Positions 36,311 to 47,625 of a DNA stretch of 64,000 bases are shown here, piece after piece. Positions within the stretch are counted from its first letter, which is position 1, and each line of letters starts with the position of its first letter. The notes beneath the pieces are model-generated. The model did not search any database. It was not told where the DNA came from and worked only from the letters and a program-made list of their open reading frames with translations. Position numbers and translations under genes: made by a program. The stretch is from Phlyctochytrium arcticum (Eukaryota; Chytridiomycota; Chytridiomycetes; Chytridiales; Chytridiaceae), in NCBI GenBank assembly GCA_025602905.1, contig JAHLKI010000002.1, positions 310,001-374,000 on the forward strand, read 5' to 3'.

Positions 36311-36601
36311 TTCTTGCAGATGTCAACCCAGGTTGGCCTTCGAGTATGGAGTGTTCCGGAACATAAGAAGGTGGTGTCAAATTCTCGTCAAGACGGGAAA
36401 TAAATAATGAAGCAGACACCCGAATCCGGACAGCAGCTTTGCTTGCGATATAGATTGATAGGCGAATCGAAATGAACGATAAATCCAATTGAATTGCCGG
36501 TTACGGGGAGCGGATCTTGAAGATCTTGAGTTGAAGCAAAAGCCGCACGCAACACGCGCCAAAAAAGAAATCCCAAGATTACATTTCCGTTGAGGACAGC
36601 A

Positions 36602-38005
36602 ATGACCCAAAAGCGTCAATATCCTCCCCAACCTCCACCACCACCTCCAAAAAGCAAATCCAAGCCTTCTCAAGGGACTCCCTCTGCCGTCTCCAACTCT
36701 TCTCAAACACGCACCAATTCCGCTCGCAAAACCACGCGCAAAACCCCGCCTCCAGACAATATTGAAGACAGTTTCCTAGTTATCAGCAAGGAAGATGTCC
36801 GGACTGAACTCGAAAACATGGGATACGCGCCTGATGTGCTTCCGGAGCAGATGCTGGAAGAGTTTATGGAGGAATTGAAGAGCGTTTATCAGGAGGAGTT
36901 GGGAAAATACTTGGAGGAGGAGCAGGATTTTGATGATGAGGATGCGGAGCAACTGTATGAGAGTGGCGAAGTCGAAGATCAGGCATATGAGGACAGCTTT
37001 GCGGGCGCCTCAGCCATGTCAGATATGCAATCGACAAGGCATGCCTGGTCTGCACAAAAAAACGCGTCTCAATCGTCTCGTCCTGGGGCCAACTCCATCA
37101 AACGAGTTCCTTCTCCGTCCACAAATCGCAGGAATGAGGAGGAGCAGGCACATCCATCAGATTCCGACTCACAACCCCGCTCGACTGCTCCTCTCCCCGC
37201 CTCTCGCCGCACAAACTTTGCCACCACCCAAATGACAGCCTTAGAACGCCTGGCCGCGTTAGATTTATCTCAAGTACGCGAAACCGTATCAATACAGCAG
37301 CGGAAACGACAAGAGGCATTGTATGATGGAGAATTCAATGCAGGCTACCAGCAAGACGAGAGTTTGGGCGACGACGATCAGGAAGACGTTAGTAGCGTTG
37401 AAATTAGTTTTGATAGCGAATATGATGACGATGTAAGTTTGCGTCTCCCAGATGGGCTAACCTTGGCTGATAATTACACCTTGCAGTCCCACAGTAATAT
37501 ATATGTTCCCGAAACTACTCATAGACCAACATACCCGCGTAGCGGATGTAAGTTTTCTCTACACTGCCCAATCTTCAACCCCCCTCTGACGTAAATCGAC
37601 AGTTGTGCGAACCTCATCAACATTGTACAAATCCGCTCCTCCTCAACCCCTCCGTAAGCACGACCCCGTCTCGCGGTTCCACCAACACCAAGCGGTCTGG
37701 CAACGCGACGGTTTTCTCCGGCGGCAGAATAATCAGCGAGCACCTCCCCCGCCAAAATACCATTTGGCAACAAGGGCGTTGGGGTATGTACCTACCGATG
37801 AAAACAGGATCAGGCATGATATGGCCTCATTACGGAATACATATGGTAATTTGTAGTTTCTTTCCATTTGGCCGTACAAGAATGTCCAATTTGTTCTGCT
37901 TTAGTTCCTCCAACATCAAAGTCTCGTCGAGATTTGGTTTGGGACGTTCGTGAACGGCTCGCGCAGGGCGATACTGCGCCAGACCTAACATATTCTTACC
38001 GATGA
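36602..38005 (+). CDS. HYLS1: HYLS1-like centriole/basal-body protein
   Basis: HYLS1 is a centriolar protein needed to turn centrioles into basal bodies for cilia and flagella. Exons 36602-37432, 37487-37547, 37603-37845 and 37905-38005 join in frame to 411 residues. After a Pro/Ser-rich start comes VRTELENMGYAPDVLPEQML with EEFMEELKSVYQEEL, matching the conserved N-terminal HYLS1 motif (MGY, then a leucine-rich EEFM-EL helix). A long acidic, disordered middle follows. The C-terminus has LRKHDPVSRFHQHQAVWQRD, matching the HYLS1 box (KxDPVxxYxxxxxxW), and ends with RRDLVWDVRERLAQ, like the family's final R-x-L-x-W-x-[IV]-R-E motif. No other family with both ends came to mind. Its presence implies a flagellated life stage. 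Confidence 0.82.
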
Positions 38006-38279
38006 CGAGAATCTTACTTTATACCCCGTGCATTCTACTCCTGCTTCCATTTCCTTGTATATACATTTTTCGAATCATATTCTTTGATGTCAGAAGGGAT
38101 AGATTCGATAGCAACTATCCTGCATTGATTTGAATTCATAGTGCGGTCTTCCACATCAGGACGGTTGTCTACCATATTTATGCATTTGCATTTTGCGCCA
38201 AAATGAAATTATTTACAGCGCATTCATGTACCACACTTCATCCAAAATCGTAGTTGAGAAACACGGAAATTCGAACTTT

Positions 38280-39782
38280 TTATTTCTAGAATAAACACGT
38301 TAGCCATCAGCTTGGTTAGCACCATAATGAAGGACTTACTCCTCCGCACTCGGGACAAAACCATTTTCCTTTAGGCGGGGCGGTCAAACCTACACACGAG
38401 TAGTGAAACCATTCGATCGGACACTAATTAAAAAAATTGCAAGTTTAGGCTTGATTGGATAGTATGCATTGTGACAGTCTGAGAAAACTTACATCTTCGT
38501 TATCACACTGGCAATTTGACGGAATAGAAAGGTTAGTAAGCTCGGTATGGGTATGCAAAGTTATAGAACGTTACCGCTATAAAAAATAGGTGTAAGTGAG
38601 AAGTGTTAATAAATACAAACATCTTAAAAACCTACCAATCATATCTCCAAATGAGACTTGATGACAGATACAATATGTTGGCTCGTTCGGATCGATGGGA
38701 AGGTCGAGGACATTTGGTTTGTCTTTTGTTCTTATCTCCCTAAATTCAATCAAAGTATCTATGAGCGAACGCCACGGAAAGAACTCGGATTGAGTACAAC
38801 TTACGTTTTCTTATCCTTTTTGTTACTGGTTTGCGATATCTTTTTGGTATTTGCTGCAGACGACTTGGGAGTTTGGGATGCGTTGCGTTTGGGAATATCA
38901 GCGTTGGTTGTTGTGTTAACGCGGGAAGGGGTGTCGTCGTTGTTTGTTACGCGGGCCTTTTTATATTCTAGTGAATTTGTTATGAGTACGATGGTGCACA
39001 TGATTGAATGACGCTAACTGATATCCTACTTTTTGTGGGTGTGTCGGCTGCCATCCCTGCAAAAGTTTGGTGTCGTAAGAACACTCTTCAAAAAGTAAAG
39101 ACGACAGAAGTTTCTCAGAGTAATTACCTGAAGCTCCCCGTTTCTCCCCTCGCCCAGCTCCCGCTCCACCCGCCGATCCAGATCCACCCTTCTCCCCTCG
39201 GGTAGCCCCGTATGTGTTCCCTCCCCTCATCAACCCAGGTCCTGTCAATTGCTCTTCCTCAAACTTGTTCAGATCATCATCCAGTCGCCGGATATGCCGG
39301 TCGACCATGTCATACGTCTGCACTGCCAGAGCGACTTTGTCTTCTCCATGCTTCAATGTGTCTTTGAAAGACTGTGATATTTGCGACAGGAGGGCAACGC
39401 GTTCGCTTGCAGACATGGTACGCATATCGTCCATGAATTGGGTGGTTTGGTTCTCTACATTGGCTACCGCATCTTGAGCACGAGCATCCAACTCTCGCAT
39501 CTGTACCAACAAGCAAAATCAGCAAGGCGCTCGTTTCATTATACAAAAAATGACTGAGGCTGATTTCCCACCAATGTGAAATTCCGCGCAAGTTCACCCG
39601 GTAAGGACTCAATCGCTGTTTAACCGGATTAGTTCATGCTTTCATGCAGCTCCAAAGGCGCGCGGTAGCTATCAGTCAACGTACTGTCAAGGTAATCCTG
39701 AATAAGTGGTGTCAAAACAATGTGTAAGAGGAAGCCATCTTATGAAAAAGTCACAGCATACCTCCAAGTGTAAGAGCGCCAT
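38280..39782 (-). CDS. ING-family PHD-finger chromatin protein
   Basis: ING proteins read H3K4 trimethylation with a C-terminal PHD finger and recruit histone acetyltransferase or deacetylase complexes. The first exon is 21 nt (MALLHLE) from the ATG at 39782. It continues through [19 protein letters not shown] and [20 protein letters not shown], the diagnostic N-terminal helices. The middle has a Gly/Arg-rich linker, then a Lys/Ser/Thr-rich region. The C-terminal exons encode an [19 protein letters not shown] start, an [20 protein letters not shown] middle and PECGG, giving Cys4-His-Cys3. A final tiny exon (AAA TAA) ends at 38280. Many short introns separate the PHD pieces, and junctions there are approximate. 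It could be the Pho23, Yng1 or Yng2 type; this was not resolved. It converges on the HYLS1 gene with about 275 nt between stops. Confidence 0.9.
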
Positions 39783-40916
39783 GGCGTTGAGTGATGCACC
39801 GCCCAAGGTTCAAAGTACAATAGTGTGGAAGAGAGAGTCTCGCAGGGTTGGCGTGAGTATTTGTCACTTTGTTTTGGGTTGCGTTTGCTGCAAGAGCGGA
39901 GCCATTCAGAATTGTTGATTTGCCGGATTTGCCAGAATTACGCATCACGTGATCAGCGCAGCAGACCATCGACTGTGGGAACGGCGTTCGGCCACCTTTT
40001 CCATCCATCAAAGAGATATAGCTGCCAATTAAATTGTGACTTCTTTTTCAATGAAGTACTATTTAACAGCAATTATGCAGGCAATTATGGACAGATTCGT
40101 TGATGACCATTGAATGAGGGTTTAAGTTAGAGCACATAAATCAATTCTATCATTCAGATAAAAAAAGAAGATGCAAAGGCGTCCATGACCCCGCGACAAA
40201 ACGTCGTGAGGGTCCGGGTATAATGCGGAGGGTTATGATTTATCCAGTTTGGAGAGTAACCGACTTATCGAATGTTCCACAAAACTTATGCGACCCAAGT
40301 TATCGATAGAATCGACGCCTAGAAACTCGCCGGGACATATCACATACAAATCTTTCGGCACATATCAATTTTTGGAGTAGGAAATAAGAGGGGTCCGGTA
40401 AACCATAATAAATCTTGGTCATTACAACTCGGGTTCTGAACCTTACACATCTTAGGAAAGCAATATCCGCGCGAATGTTTCAAGTTGATAGACTGGGGAT
40501 TGTCGTACATTTAGCCCTGCGCACTCCAGTAAAGTTAGGTTCTGTCCAATGAAAACTGTTGGCAATAAATGTTGAAAGTGCAGACAGACCCGCGCATGCA
40601 CAGTTTCTTATGCAGGGTGTTAATGAAGTAGGAGCAGACGTCGTTTGTTCGACCAATGATTTTGCCATCGCCCCACGGATATACCAAGGACCCTATCCAG
40701 CAACTTACCACTCGAAAGATGGCGAGAATCAGGGCAAGAGGAATGAGATTTATTCTTGTGATCAGTACTTGAAGAATTATGCATTCTGCATTCTTTCGGA
40801 AAAGGATAAAAAGACGGACTTTGTTCCTTCCCTTCCAAGGACACAAACAGAACACAATCATCACAATCAGCAAGACCTCATCACCACATCGCACTCCATT
40901 ACAACCACTTTCAAGG
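39783..40916. other. Intergenic, no gene seen
   Basis: About 1.1 kb between the ING gene and the first small secreted protein copy. An open frame at 40559-41125 overlaps that copy in another frame and has no recognisable content. Confidence 0.4.
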
Positions 40917-41270
40917 ATGCACATTCAAACAATCACGATCTCTGTCATCTTATCCATGCTTTTTTCATCAGCAAGCACTGTCCCGATCAATGCAACACCA
41001 GCCCAGGTCAATCAATGCCAACTCGGCCCAACATAAAGTCGACCCGAAGCCAATCTTGCTGCGTCTCTTACCGCATCTCTGACCGCATCCACTCTCGCTG
41101 CATCTCCTACCATTCTTGCTCCTGATGAAGAACAGACGGCCGATCCGTGTTGCGAATGCTGCAAAACCAACTTTGAAAGACCCGATTGCGAAGCATTGGC
41201 ATGTCTATTTTGCCCAGACACTTGTTCGCCGTTAGACCTGATTTTTACACCGTTACCTACACCGGCATAA
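40917..41270 (+). pseudogene. Small secreted eight-cysteine protein, copy 1, in-frame stop
   Basis: From the ATG at 40917 the frame encodes a signal-peptide-like MHIQTITISVILSMLFSSAS, then a TAA at 41034-41036 (codon 40). The same frame stays open without another stop for 77 more codons, through an Ala/Ser/Thr-rich linker, to a C-terminal module starting CCECCKTNF and ending at a stop at 41268-41270. The cysteine spacing is CC-x-CC-x8-C-x4-C-x2-C-x3-C, exactly as in the copies at 42128 and 49004. A short intron removing the TAA was considered but would not restore the cysteine frame. It is therefore a single-nonsense pseudogene, or the stop is an allele or error. Confidence 0.75.
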
Positions 41271-42127
41271 GACCGATTTACCCCTCAAAACGGTAAATAT
41301 TACCTAGACCAACAGCACACATATCAGTATTCCGACCCCCTCACATTCGAAGTAATATCCTGATTACTGTACATATTTATACATACATAGCCTATAGTTC
41401 CATACCTTGGTCCGACCTCTCGTCAATAATATGTTCTTTCTTCTGGCTTCATTTCACTAAAACCATCTTGATGGATATCAACCAAACTTTTGACGGACGA
41501 TGCCGGCCTGCTGTCCGTCCGCATGGGATGACGGGACATTGAAGTGATTAGTACTTGATCACAAGAGAGGGGACTGGTAAAGTAGATGCGAAGGCAAAAA
41601 CCCCACAGGCCACGGGTTTTTGTTGACGATCACGTCTTTCAGACTGCACTATGATAAGGACCCTTTTGTTTCGCCCAGGCGGTGCATAATTTATTAGGAA
41701 TTCTTTCGTTCCGTTTAATCCGGGGATTAATCGAAGGGTAGGCACTATATACTTAAAGTAGTAGTTCAGGCCGTTCGCGTCGGTACTGTAACATGCGTTT
41801 ATACTCCCATTATCCCACACGCGTCGCGACTCGACCGGTTGAACCCCAGAGAAAACCACACCCACTCGATTTTATTGCAGCTACGTAAATAAGAGTTTAC
41901 ATACCAAGGGATGGAACAGGACGACTCGAGTACCAGGAATTGACCGCAGGCTAGATATGCCGATTGCCAAAAAGCATATTAAAAAGGCTAGCGTCTCGAA
42001 GGTTCCTGGCTTACCACCAAACTCTTACTTACTCTCTAATTCAGCAATTTTTTTCAACCACTCGCCACTTAAAACCTCCAACCTCCTACATCCTTCAATT
42101 TCTCAGATACTCCATCAACCCATCCAG

Positions 42128-42511
42128 ATGCACATCCAACAAGCCGTCAGCGTCGCCATCGCCGCCCTGTTTTTCACGTCAGTAACTGCTATCCCTGTTA
42201 GCCCTGCTGACGTTACTTCTGCGACATCAGCGACAAAATCGCCCCTGTGCAAACCAAGAATCACCGCTGGGGGAAGACAGCGAGCCTCGACCAACCGGCT
42301 CGCGGTTGCTACACCACGTCCCTCGAGCCGTCCTGCTCTCGCGCAATCTTCTACTGCTCTCCGGACTGCTCCTGCTGCTTCCGCCACTGTTATTCCCGCG
42401 GACGCGTGCTGTGAATGCTGCAAAAATAACTTCAAACCCGCTGCTTGCAAAGCACTCGCTTGTTATACGTGCTCGGACTCTTGCCTGCCGGCAAATCCGT
42501 TACTTGCATAA
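42128..42511 (+). CDS. Small secreted eight-cysteine protein, copy 2
   Basis: The 127-residue product starts MHIQQAVSVAIAALFFTSVT, a typical cleavable signal peptide whose first four residues match copy 1. A Ser/Ala/Thr-rich linker follows. The C-terminal module contains CCECCKNNF and LACYTCSDSCLP, with the CC-x-CC-x8-C-x4-C-x2-C-x3-C spacing. The frame is open further upstream to an ATG at 41957, but the signal peptide fixes the start at 42128. Domain identity is unknown. Four disulfides are possible. The protein is likely secreted or cell-wall associated. Confidence 0.78.
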   Translation: MHIQQAVSVAIAALFFTSVTAIPVSPADVTSATSATKSPLCKPRITAGGRQRASTNRLAVATPRPSSRPALAQSSTALRTAPAASATVIPADACCECCKNNFKPAACKALACYTCSDSCLPANPLLA

Positions 42512-43816
42512 AAGAATGCCTTACGGCCCTACACAAGAACTATCTTATGTACCAAACTAGCCAACACTCAATAGAACCACTCATGCGTTACATGCCCTTG
42601 TATAAATCCGTGTATTCATAATTCTCTTATCTTAGTGACTTTGTCTTACTTATTCTTCTGAGCCGTTTCACATTGTATATATATTATTTAAAAATAGCTG
42701 AATCATCAAACGGAGAAGTGCGTCCTGAGTGATGGGAGGGAAACAAATACACTGTGACGGCCATGGTCGAAAGGGACCGATAGCTTTGGGACTTTTAGCT
42801 CGGCCATTCGGACTTGGCGGGAATATGAAGGAACCGTTAGGGTCTATTAACATCGGATGAACATCCTATTTACGAGAATGCCACTGGGAAGACTGGGATG
42901 CCAGGGGCTCGTTGGTTATACAGTGTCGGGTAAGACCGGGCTCTCTTACTTGTTCGCCTCCGGTGAATTCCGAAACTCCATCACATCAAGTTGAATGAAG
43001 TAAATTACTGTAAATGTTCCTACCGTATAATAGAGGATCTTTTTGGTATCATAGCTTCGCATGCTCTCAGCGCAAGACGACATGACACGCGAAAGCGGGG
43101 GGTTACTTTTGTGATATAAATTGTGGTAACGCAGTGCTGAACGATGAAGAAGAGCTGATTCAGATGTGATATTAGTACCGTAAATACCTGGCTCCTGTAG
43201 TGGTGGAGGTACGCTGCTGGTATTTACGGTATTTAAAGTTTGAGAATAGGTTAAGGGGCAGGCTTCTGTAGAGTAGTGGATAGGAGATTGACGGATATCA
43301 TGAATTCGCCAGATGTCATATTTGAAAATGTCACAAACATCATCAGCACCCAGGTTGCTACAAAGAGCCTTTTTACTAGGATGCCCATGGGTTGAAGAGA
43401 ATAGCGGACTCTCTCAAACAAGATTTGGCCCCATCCTCCCCTCTATCTCACATTCGCTGCCACCTGACGCACAAGGGGACGACAAAGACATCCTCGACAA
43501 TCCGCTCAAATGACTAAAACAAAAGTGGCGGGACTTGGACCCATGACTAGAAACTCTGGATACGAAGGGCAGGCATCTTGTAGATCGTCATATATGTCGG
43601 CTTGACGAGTATGTACGTTGGACTTCGTTTGTCCTGGCGTGGAGAGCTTAGGAGGAATTGTTGAGGAATGATGGAAAGGGCGTGGGGTATAGCCCGAATA
43701 ATCCTCCCCGCGTCGCCATAGCCACCATGAACGCGGGTAGCGCGTGCGCGACCATCTTGATTCTTAATGCATGAGCGATCGACCAGCAGCATTTCCTACG
43801 CGGATCATATTCAGTA
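42512..43816. other. Intergenic with a 13 bp inverted repeat
   Basis: No convincing gene was seen. A perfect 13 bp inverted repeat lies at 43176-43231. Short frames such as 43313-43513 lack domain features. Confidence 0.4.
43176..43231. repeat. 13 bp inverted repeat, 30 nt loop
   Basis: TACCGTAAATACC (43176-43188) recurs as its reverse complement GGTATTTACGGTA (43219-43231). It could be a hairpin, the ends of a small element, or a binding site for a dimeric factor. No function can be inferred from the sequence alone. Confidence 0.6.
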
Positions 43817-46358
43817 ATGCCCCCAAAGCGCCTTCCGTTAGAAAACCCAAAGAAAGAAGTATCATGTATCGCCAAATGCGCGCTTAAGCAACTGAGAATT
43901 TCCGGGTATGTGCATATCTACATAACTCGCATGCCAATGACACTCAATGTCCCAACAGGGTACTGGTCTTCTACAATTGCAACTGCATGGTCGACGACGG
44001 GTTTTGCAGACTATGTGGCTGAAATGAAGCCAGGATCAGATTGGACACTGGAAAATGTGAGACGCGCGGCCATTAAAGAACTGGCAATCCTGGAGGAGGG
44101 CGTTACCGGAAATGCGCATCAGAAAAAGGTGAAATCTTTGTTAAAAAGCCTTAAGATTACGGAGGTGAGTGTGGGCGTTTAGATGTTGGTGACATCTGTT
44201 ACTAGACCCCGCGCCGCCGTCATATCCGCGACCGTGTAAAAACTGTGGGGGTTCTTGCCACGCTTAAGGCCCGCTTGAACCCCTCGGGGTGAGAGGATTC
44301 ATGTACACGAGCATTTCCATTGTGCATCCGCGGTAACCCAAAAGGAAGCTTTTGGACCTACACCTTTGCACCGCCGTCATATCCGTGAACGTGTAAAAAC
44401 GTGGGGGTTCTTGCCACGCTTTATGCCCGCCTGAGCCCCTCAAGGGGAGGATGCATAGTGCACTTTGGCCTGAGCCTATGTGGTTCGTCAGTGCATTCTG
44501 CGGATGTATTGTTCAGTGTACGTGGTGACCTCGTGGGGATGTCATCTCAAAATCATCCTTTGCTGATTTGTCTGCAGCCTTGCTAACTATGTTTGTTTTG
44601 TGCGGACACACTCATTTTAGGTGCAAAGTGCTGGTGTGCGTAAACTTGAACCGCATCTCGCGTCTGCGGAATTTGAAAACTCAGTACAATTGGCCCGAAA
44701 ACGAGTCGCCACCACAAAAGTAGGGGTGTCAGCTTACAAGACGCACTTCTCCACTGTGGCAGCAGCAGATATTGTACATGCTGTTTTGAGGGAGGAAAGT
44801 GAGAGTCTAGGTATGGCAAGCCCACCCGATTGCTCTTTGAATCCCAAGATGTTGACTTTGAAATCATTTTTAGAAATCACAGGTGATGGCTCTGACGATG
44901 AGGAAGGAACCCGTGATACACTGGAGAGCGACGCTGCGAGGAGAGTGGCGGATGCTCCTCAGCAACCCTCCTCCAAGGACATTTTGGAAGATAACAATAA
45001 TGAAGACGATGAAATGGACATGCCAAATGACACGAACGAGGATGGTCCTCTAACGGGGTCATGTCCAAGACGTATTGACAATTACCATCATCTAGCTCCA
45101 CCACCTCCGTCCAGCATGTCGGCTGGAGATTCGTGTTGCCCGACGGATAGTCTGTACATAGCGCAGCTGCGACGGGAAGGGGACGGGCTTGCCTCCAAAC
45201 TTGACATTTTGGACAGAGTTCGCAGCCCGTCGAAGCTGCACGAATACAAAGTTGTGTATACCGGGTATGTCGAACGTCTTGGACCCGATCAGAAGTTGTT
45301 TCACCGCAGAGGAATTTTCTTCCTTGCAGAATGAATTCTACTTTGTTGATGACGAGAAACGGGTGCTCAAGCAGGCGGAAGGAGGAGATACCTTAGATGC
45401 AACCGAGTTATTGGCCCTGTGGACGCAAATTGCCGTGCCCCTTTCTTCTTACTACACATTACAGCTGGCCACCCCAAACAACTTCCGCGAGAATCTCGAG
45501 AAATCCTCGTTCACCGCGGAAGGCTCGGATACTTCTGTCCCGCTTTACTCCACCAACGACCAACCTGCCACCAACGAGCTCCGGTTGGCTGTTCGAGCGG
45601 GCTGGCGATCAATGTACCTCGCGGTTGTCCGAGGAGTTCTTCAGAACTCAAAGACATCCGAGCAGGATTACAAAGATAAAATTGTCCATCTTCTATTTGA
45701 ACCACTGTTCGAGGAAAAGGCCTACACATTCCTTGACTACCAGCGTGGGGAGATCGAAAACGTCCAGCGACGAGATCATAGACAACATTTCCGAGAAAAC
45801 GGAAATCGCCGCCTCCCTGGATATAATCATGACGGCATGATTAACTTGCGGGTAGGTGGGCGGTGGTTCCATGTGTTTTTCTTGGAAGTAGTTGGAGGAC
45901 CTGGTCTGCATGACGATGCGAAGCGTGAGGATGATATCACGAAGCTTTTTAAAGCAATGCAGCTGTCATTGTTTTGGCTACGAAAAGAACTATTGGAGAA
46001 AGGCGCAGCACCCAACTCCTTAACATATCTGGAGTCACATTCAGCATTGGTCTATGAGACCACAATTACCTTCTTTCGAATGCACAGAGCTGATTCTGGG
46101 CTTTATCTGGTAGACAAAGTTTTTGAACATGCCTTCCCTCAAACCCTGGAGGAGCTACCGTGCTGCCCTATCATTCTGGAGTTTTGTTATTTGGACCTAA
46201 AATCAAGGCTTCATGACATGTATCGGAAAATTGAAACCAGTGTTGCGGACCTTACGAAGCAAGGATTGTCTCGATTGGCCCGTCAGGAACTACTCCGAAA
46301 GCGACGCTCGCCTCTCGGAGAACACATCGCCCCGTCGCCTTCTAAGAAATTACGCTGA
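43817..46358 (+). CDS. Unknown protein with PD-(D/E)XK nuclease-like C-terminal region
   Basis: Exons start at the ATG at 43817. An intron near 43907-43959 is followed by GYWSSTIATAWSTTGFADYV, and a larger intron (44167-44620) is followed by VQSAGVRKLEPHLASAEFEN. An acidic linker rich in Asp/Glu follows. The frame changes between about 45250 and 45330, where no clean intron was found, and continues as FTAEEFSSLQNEFYFVDDEK to the stop at 46358. The C-terminal region has NHDGMINLRVGGRWFHVFFL followed by EVVGGPGLHDDAKRED and ITKLFKAMQ. The pattern of Asp-Gly, then Glu-x-Val-x-Gly-Gly, then Asp-x-x-Lys-Leu recalls the PD-(D/E)XK fold seen in some fungal accessory families. That assignment is inference. 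The end (LRKRRSPLGEHIAPSPSKKL) looks like a nuclear localisation signal. The frame change could make this a pseudogene. Confidence 0.6.
44214..44299 (+). repeat. Intronic direct repeat, copy 1
   Basis: About 85 bp containing CCGCCGTCATATCCG, a GTGTAAAAA run and GGGGGTTCTTGCCACGCTT. It recurs at 44371-44452 with a few differences. Both copies lie inside the large intron (44167-44620) of the nuclease-like gene. Confidence 0.8.
44371..44452 (+). repeat. Intronic direct repeat, copy 2
   Basis: Second copy of the 44214-44299 unit, about 157 bp downstream. Confidence 0.8.
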
Positions 46359-46780
46359 CTTCAGGTGTGTGTTAAGTCACCGGAGAACCCAGATCCCTAG
46401 AGGGTTCTTTTGATTGGACTGCCAGTAGTGGCAAGGTTGGAAATATGGGTTTGGAAGGAGCACAGCAGCTGCAAAGGGTGGCGAGTGCACGGCAGGTATT
46501 GGTATGTTTGTCCGAGCTGGGAAGTCAAGAGGATTTGGTAGAATGAGAAACGCCAAGGTCTTGATGAGGAAGAGTGCACAAGTAGAGAGGATACCAGGTA
46601 TTAACTTGAGGGAGTAGACAGACTCAAATCTCTACCGCGCATGACTAAAGTAGCAATACCAACCTTCCGCCTGTTCAACCTACGTTTTGATCACAAACTT
46701 ATACCCACATTTGCTTTGCTTTTAAGGGTTTTTTTTGTATATATTTTGATATCTGCTGGCACGATACTTTACAGCGACAA

Positions 46781-47124
46781 AGGTGAAAACATGGGTGAAT
46801 GGCCTACCCTCATTTGTAAGAAATTACAACTCTCAAATACATCGAACAATCGGGATGGCTCCGAAGGATGTCACAAAAGATATGAGAAAAAATCCTACAG
46901 AACAAAATACACCCGCCATTGAAAAATTTCAGTCCTTTGAAATTGGGGATACCGTGAGGATTCTATTAGACAAAACCGTATTCACAAGGGTATGCCCCTA
47001 AATTTACAAATCAAGTATATATCATCGGTGGAATAACAGGTTATGCGTATGAACTGTACGACCGACAAGGTAACAAACAACCAACAACAAGGAAATGGTA
47101 TGAATTGCAAAAAATTACTTCGTG
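46781..47124 (+). pseudogene. Integrase C-terminal remnant, transposon type
   Basis: The frame at 46783 reads KTWVNGLPSFVRNYNSQIHR, TIGMAPKDV and FEIGDTVRILLDKTVFTR. A frameshift at about 46988 moves to GYAPKFTNQVYIIGGITGYA, then YELYDRQGNKQ and KWYELQKITS before a stop. This is the end of a DDE integrase core (YN-xxxH-xxxG-xxP) plus the C-terminal SH3-like tail of the kind found in Maverick/Polinton and related eukaryotic integrases. The catalytic core upstream is missing. A stop lies just before the fragment in the same frame. It is a dead fragment. The exact family was not settled. Confidence 0.65.
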
Positions 47125-47329
47125 ACAAGAATGGCTATGATAGTGTCGCGTCTGCAATTGACAGCTGTCATCCCTGAACACCACGAATACCATCACACGG
47201 TTACCCTTGACCGTTCGCACAGCATTCCGACATCATTGCTGTGCATCATTGTCTTTATCATGTATCACATAGACTTATGTTTCCTGTATATATACTTAAG
47301 TACATTTTTAAAACTATTTCCTGTCAAGA

Positions 47330-47625
47330 CCCATCGAACTTGTGGTGACGAGGCATTTGATGACATGTTATTCCAGATGTCAATTGGATGTTTCCGGAGT
47401 GGTGGTCCTTTTTCAAGTAATGCCTTACGGTACTTTGTCACCTACCTCCGCTATTAGATCTTTACAACAATCATGAACCGCCAGGTTTGCTTCTTGACCA
47501 TCTCCCTATCCTCACCGCAAATATAGGAGTCGATGGGCACTATTTCTCCTGTCCTGCAATGACAGTTCAATATGAGAATGGGGCTCTAAGTGAATCAACA
47601 CTAGACTTCGGGTAGATTTGAGTGT
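47330..47625 (+). repeat. Duplicated non-coding segment, copy 1
   Basis: Two blocks resemble 49588-49742: one around ATCGAACTTGTGGTGACGAG (47336) and one around TGTCCTGCAATGACAGTTCA (47550). About 150 bp of extra sequence separates the blocks in this copy. Confidence 0.65.

Noticed and set aside
41001..41036. A 34-nt intron (GTCAAT to AAAG) that would remove the TAA of secreted-protein copy 1
   Set aside because: It is shorter than any other intron here and would put the cysteine module out of frame.
40559..41125. 188-codon plus-strand frame as a gene
   Set aside because: It overlaps the secreted-protein copy in another frame and has no recognisable features.
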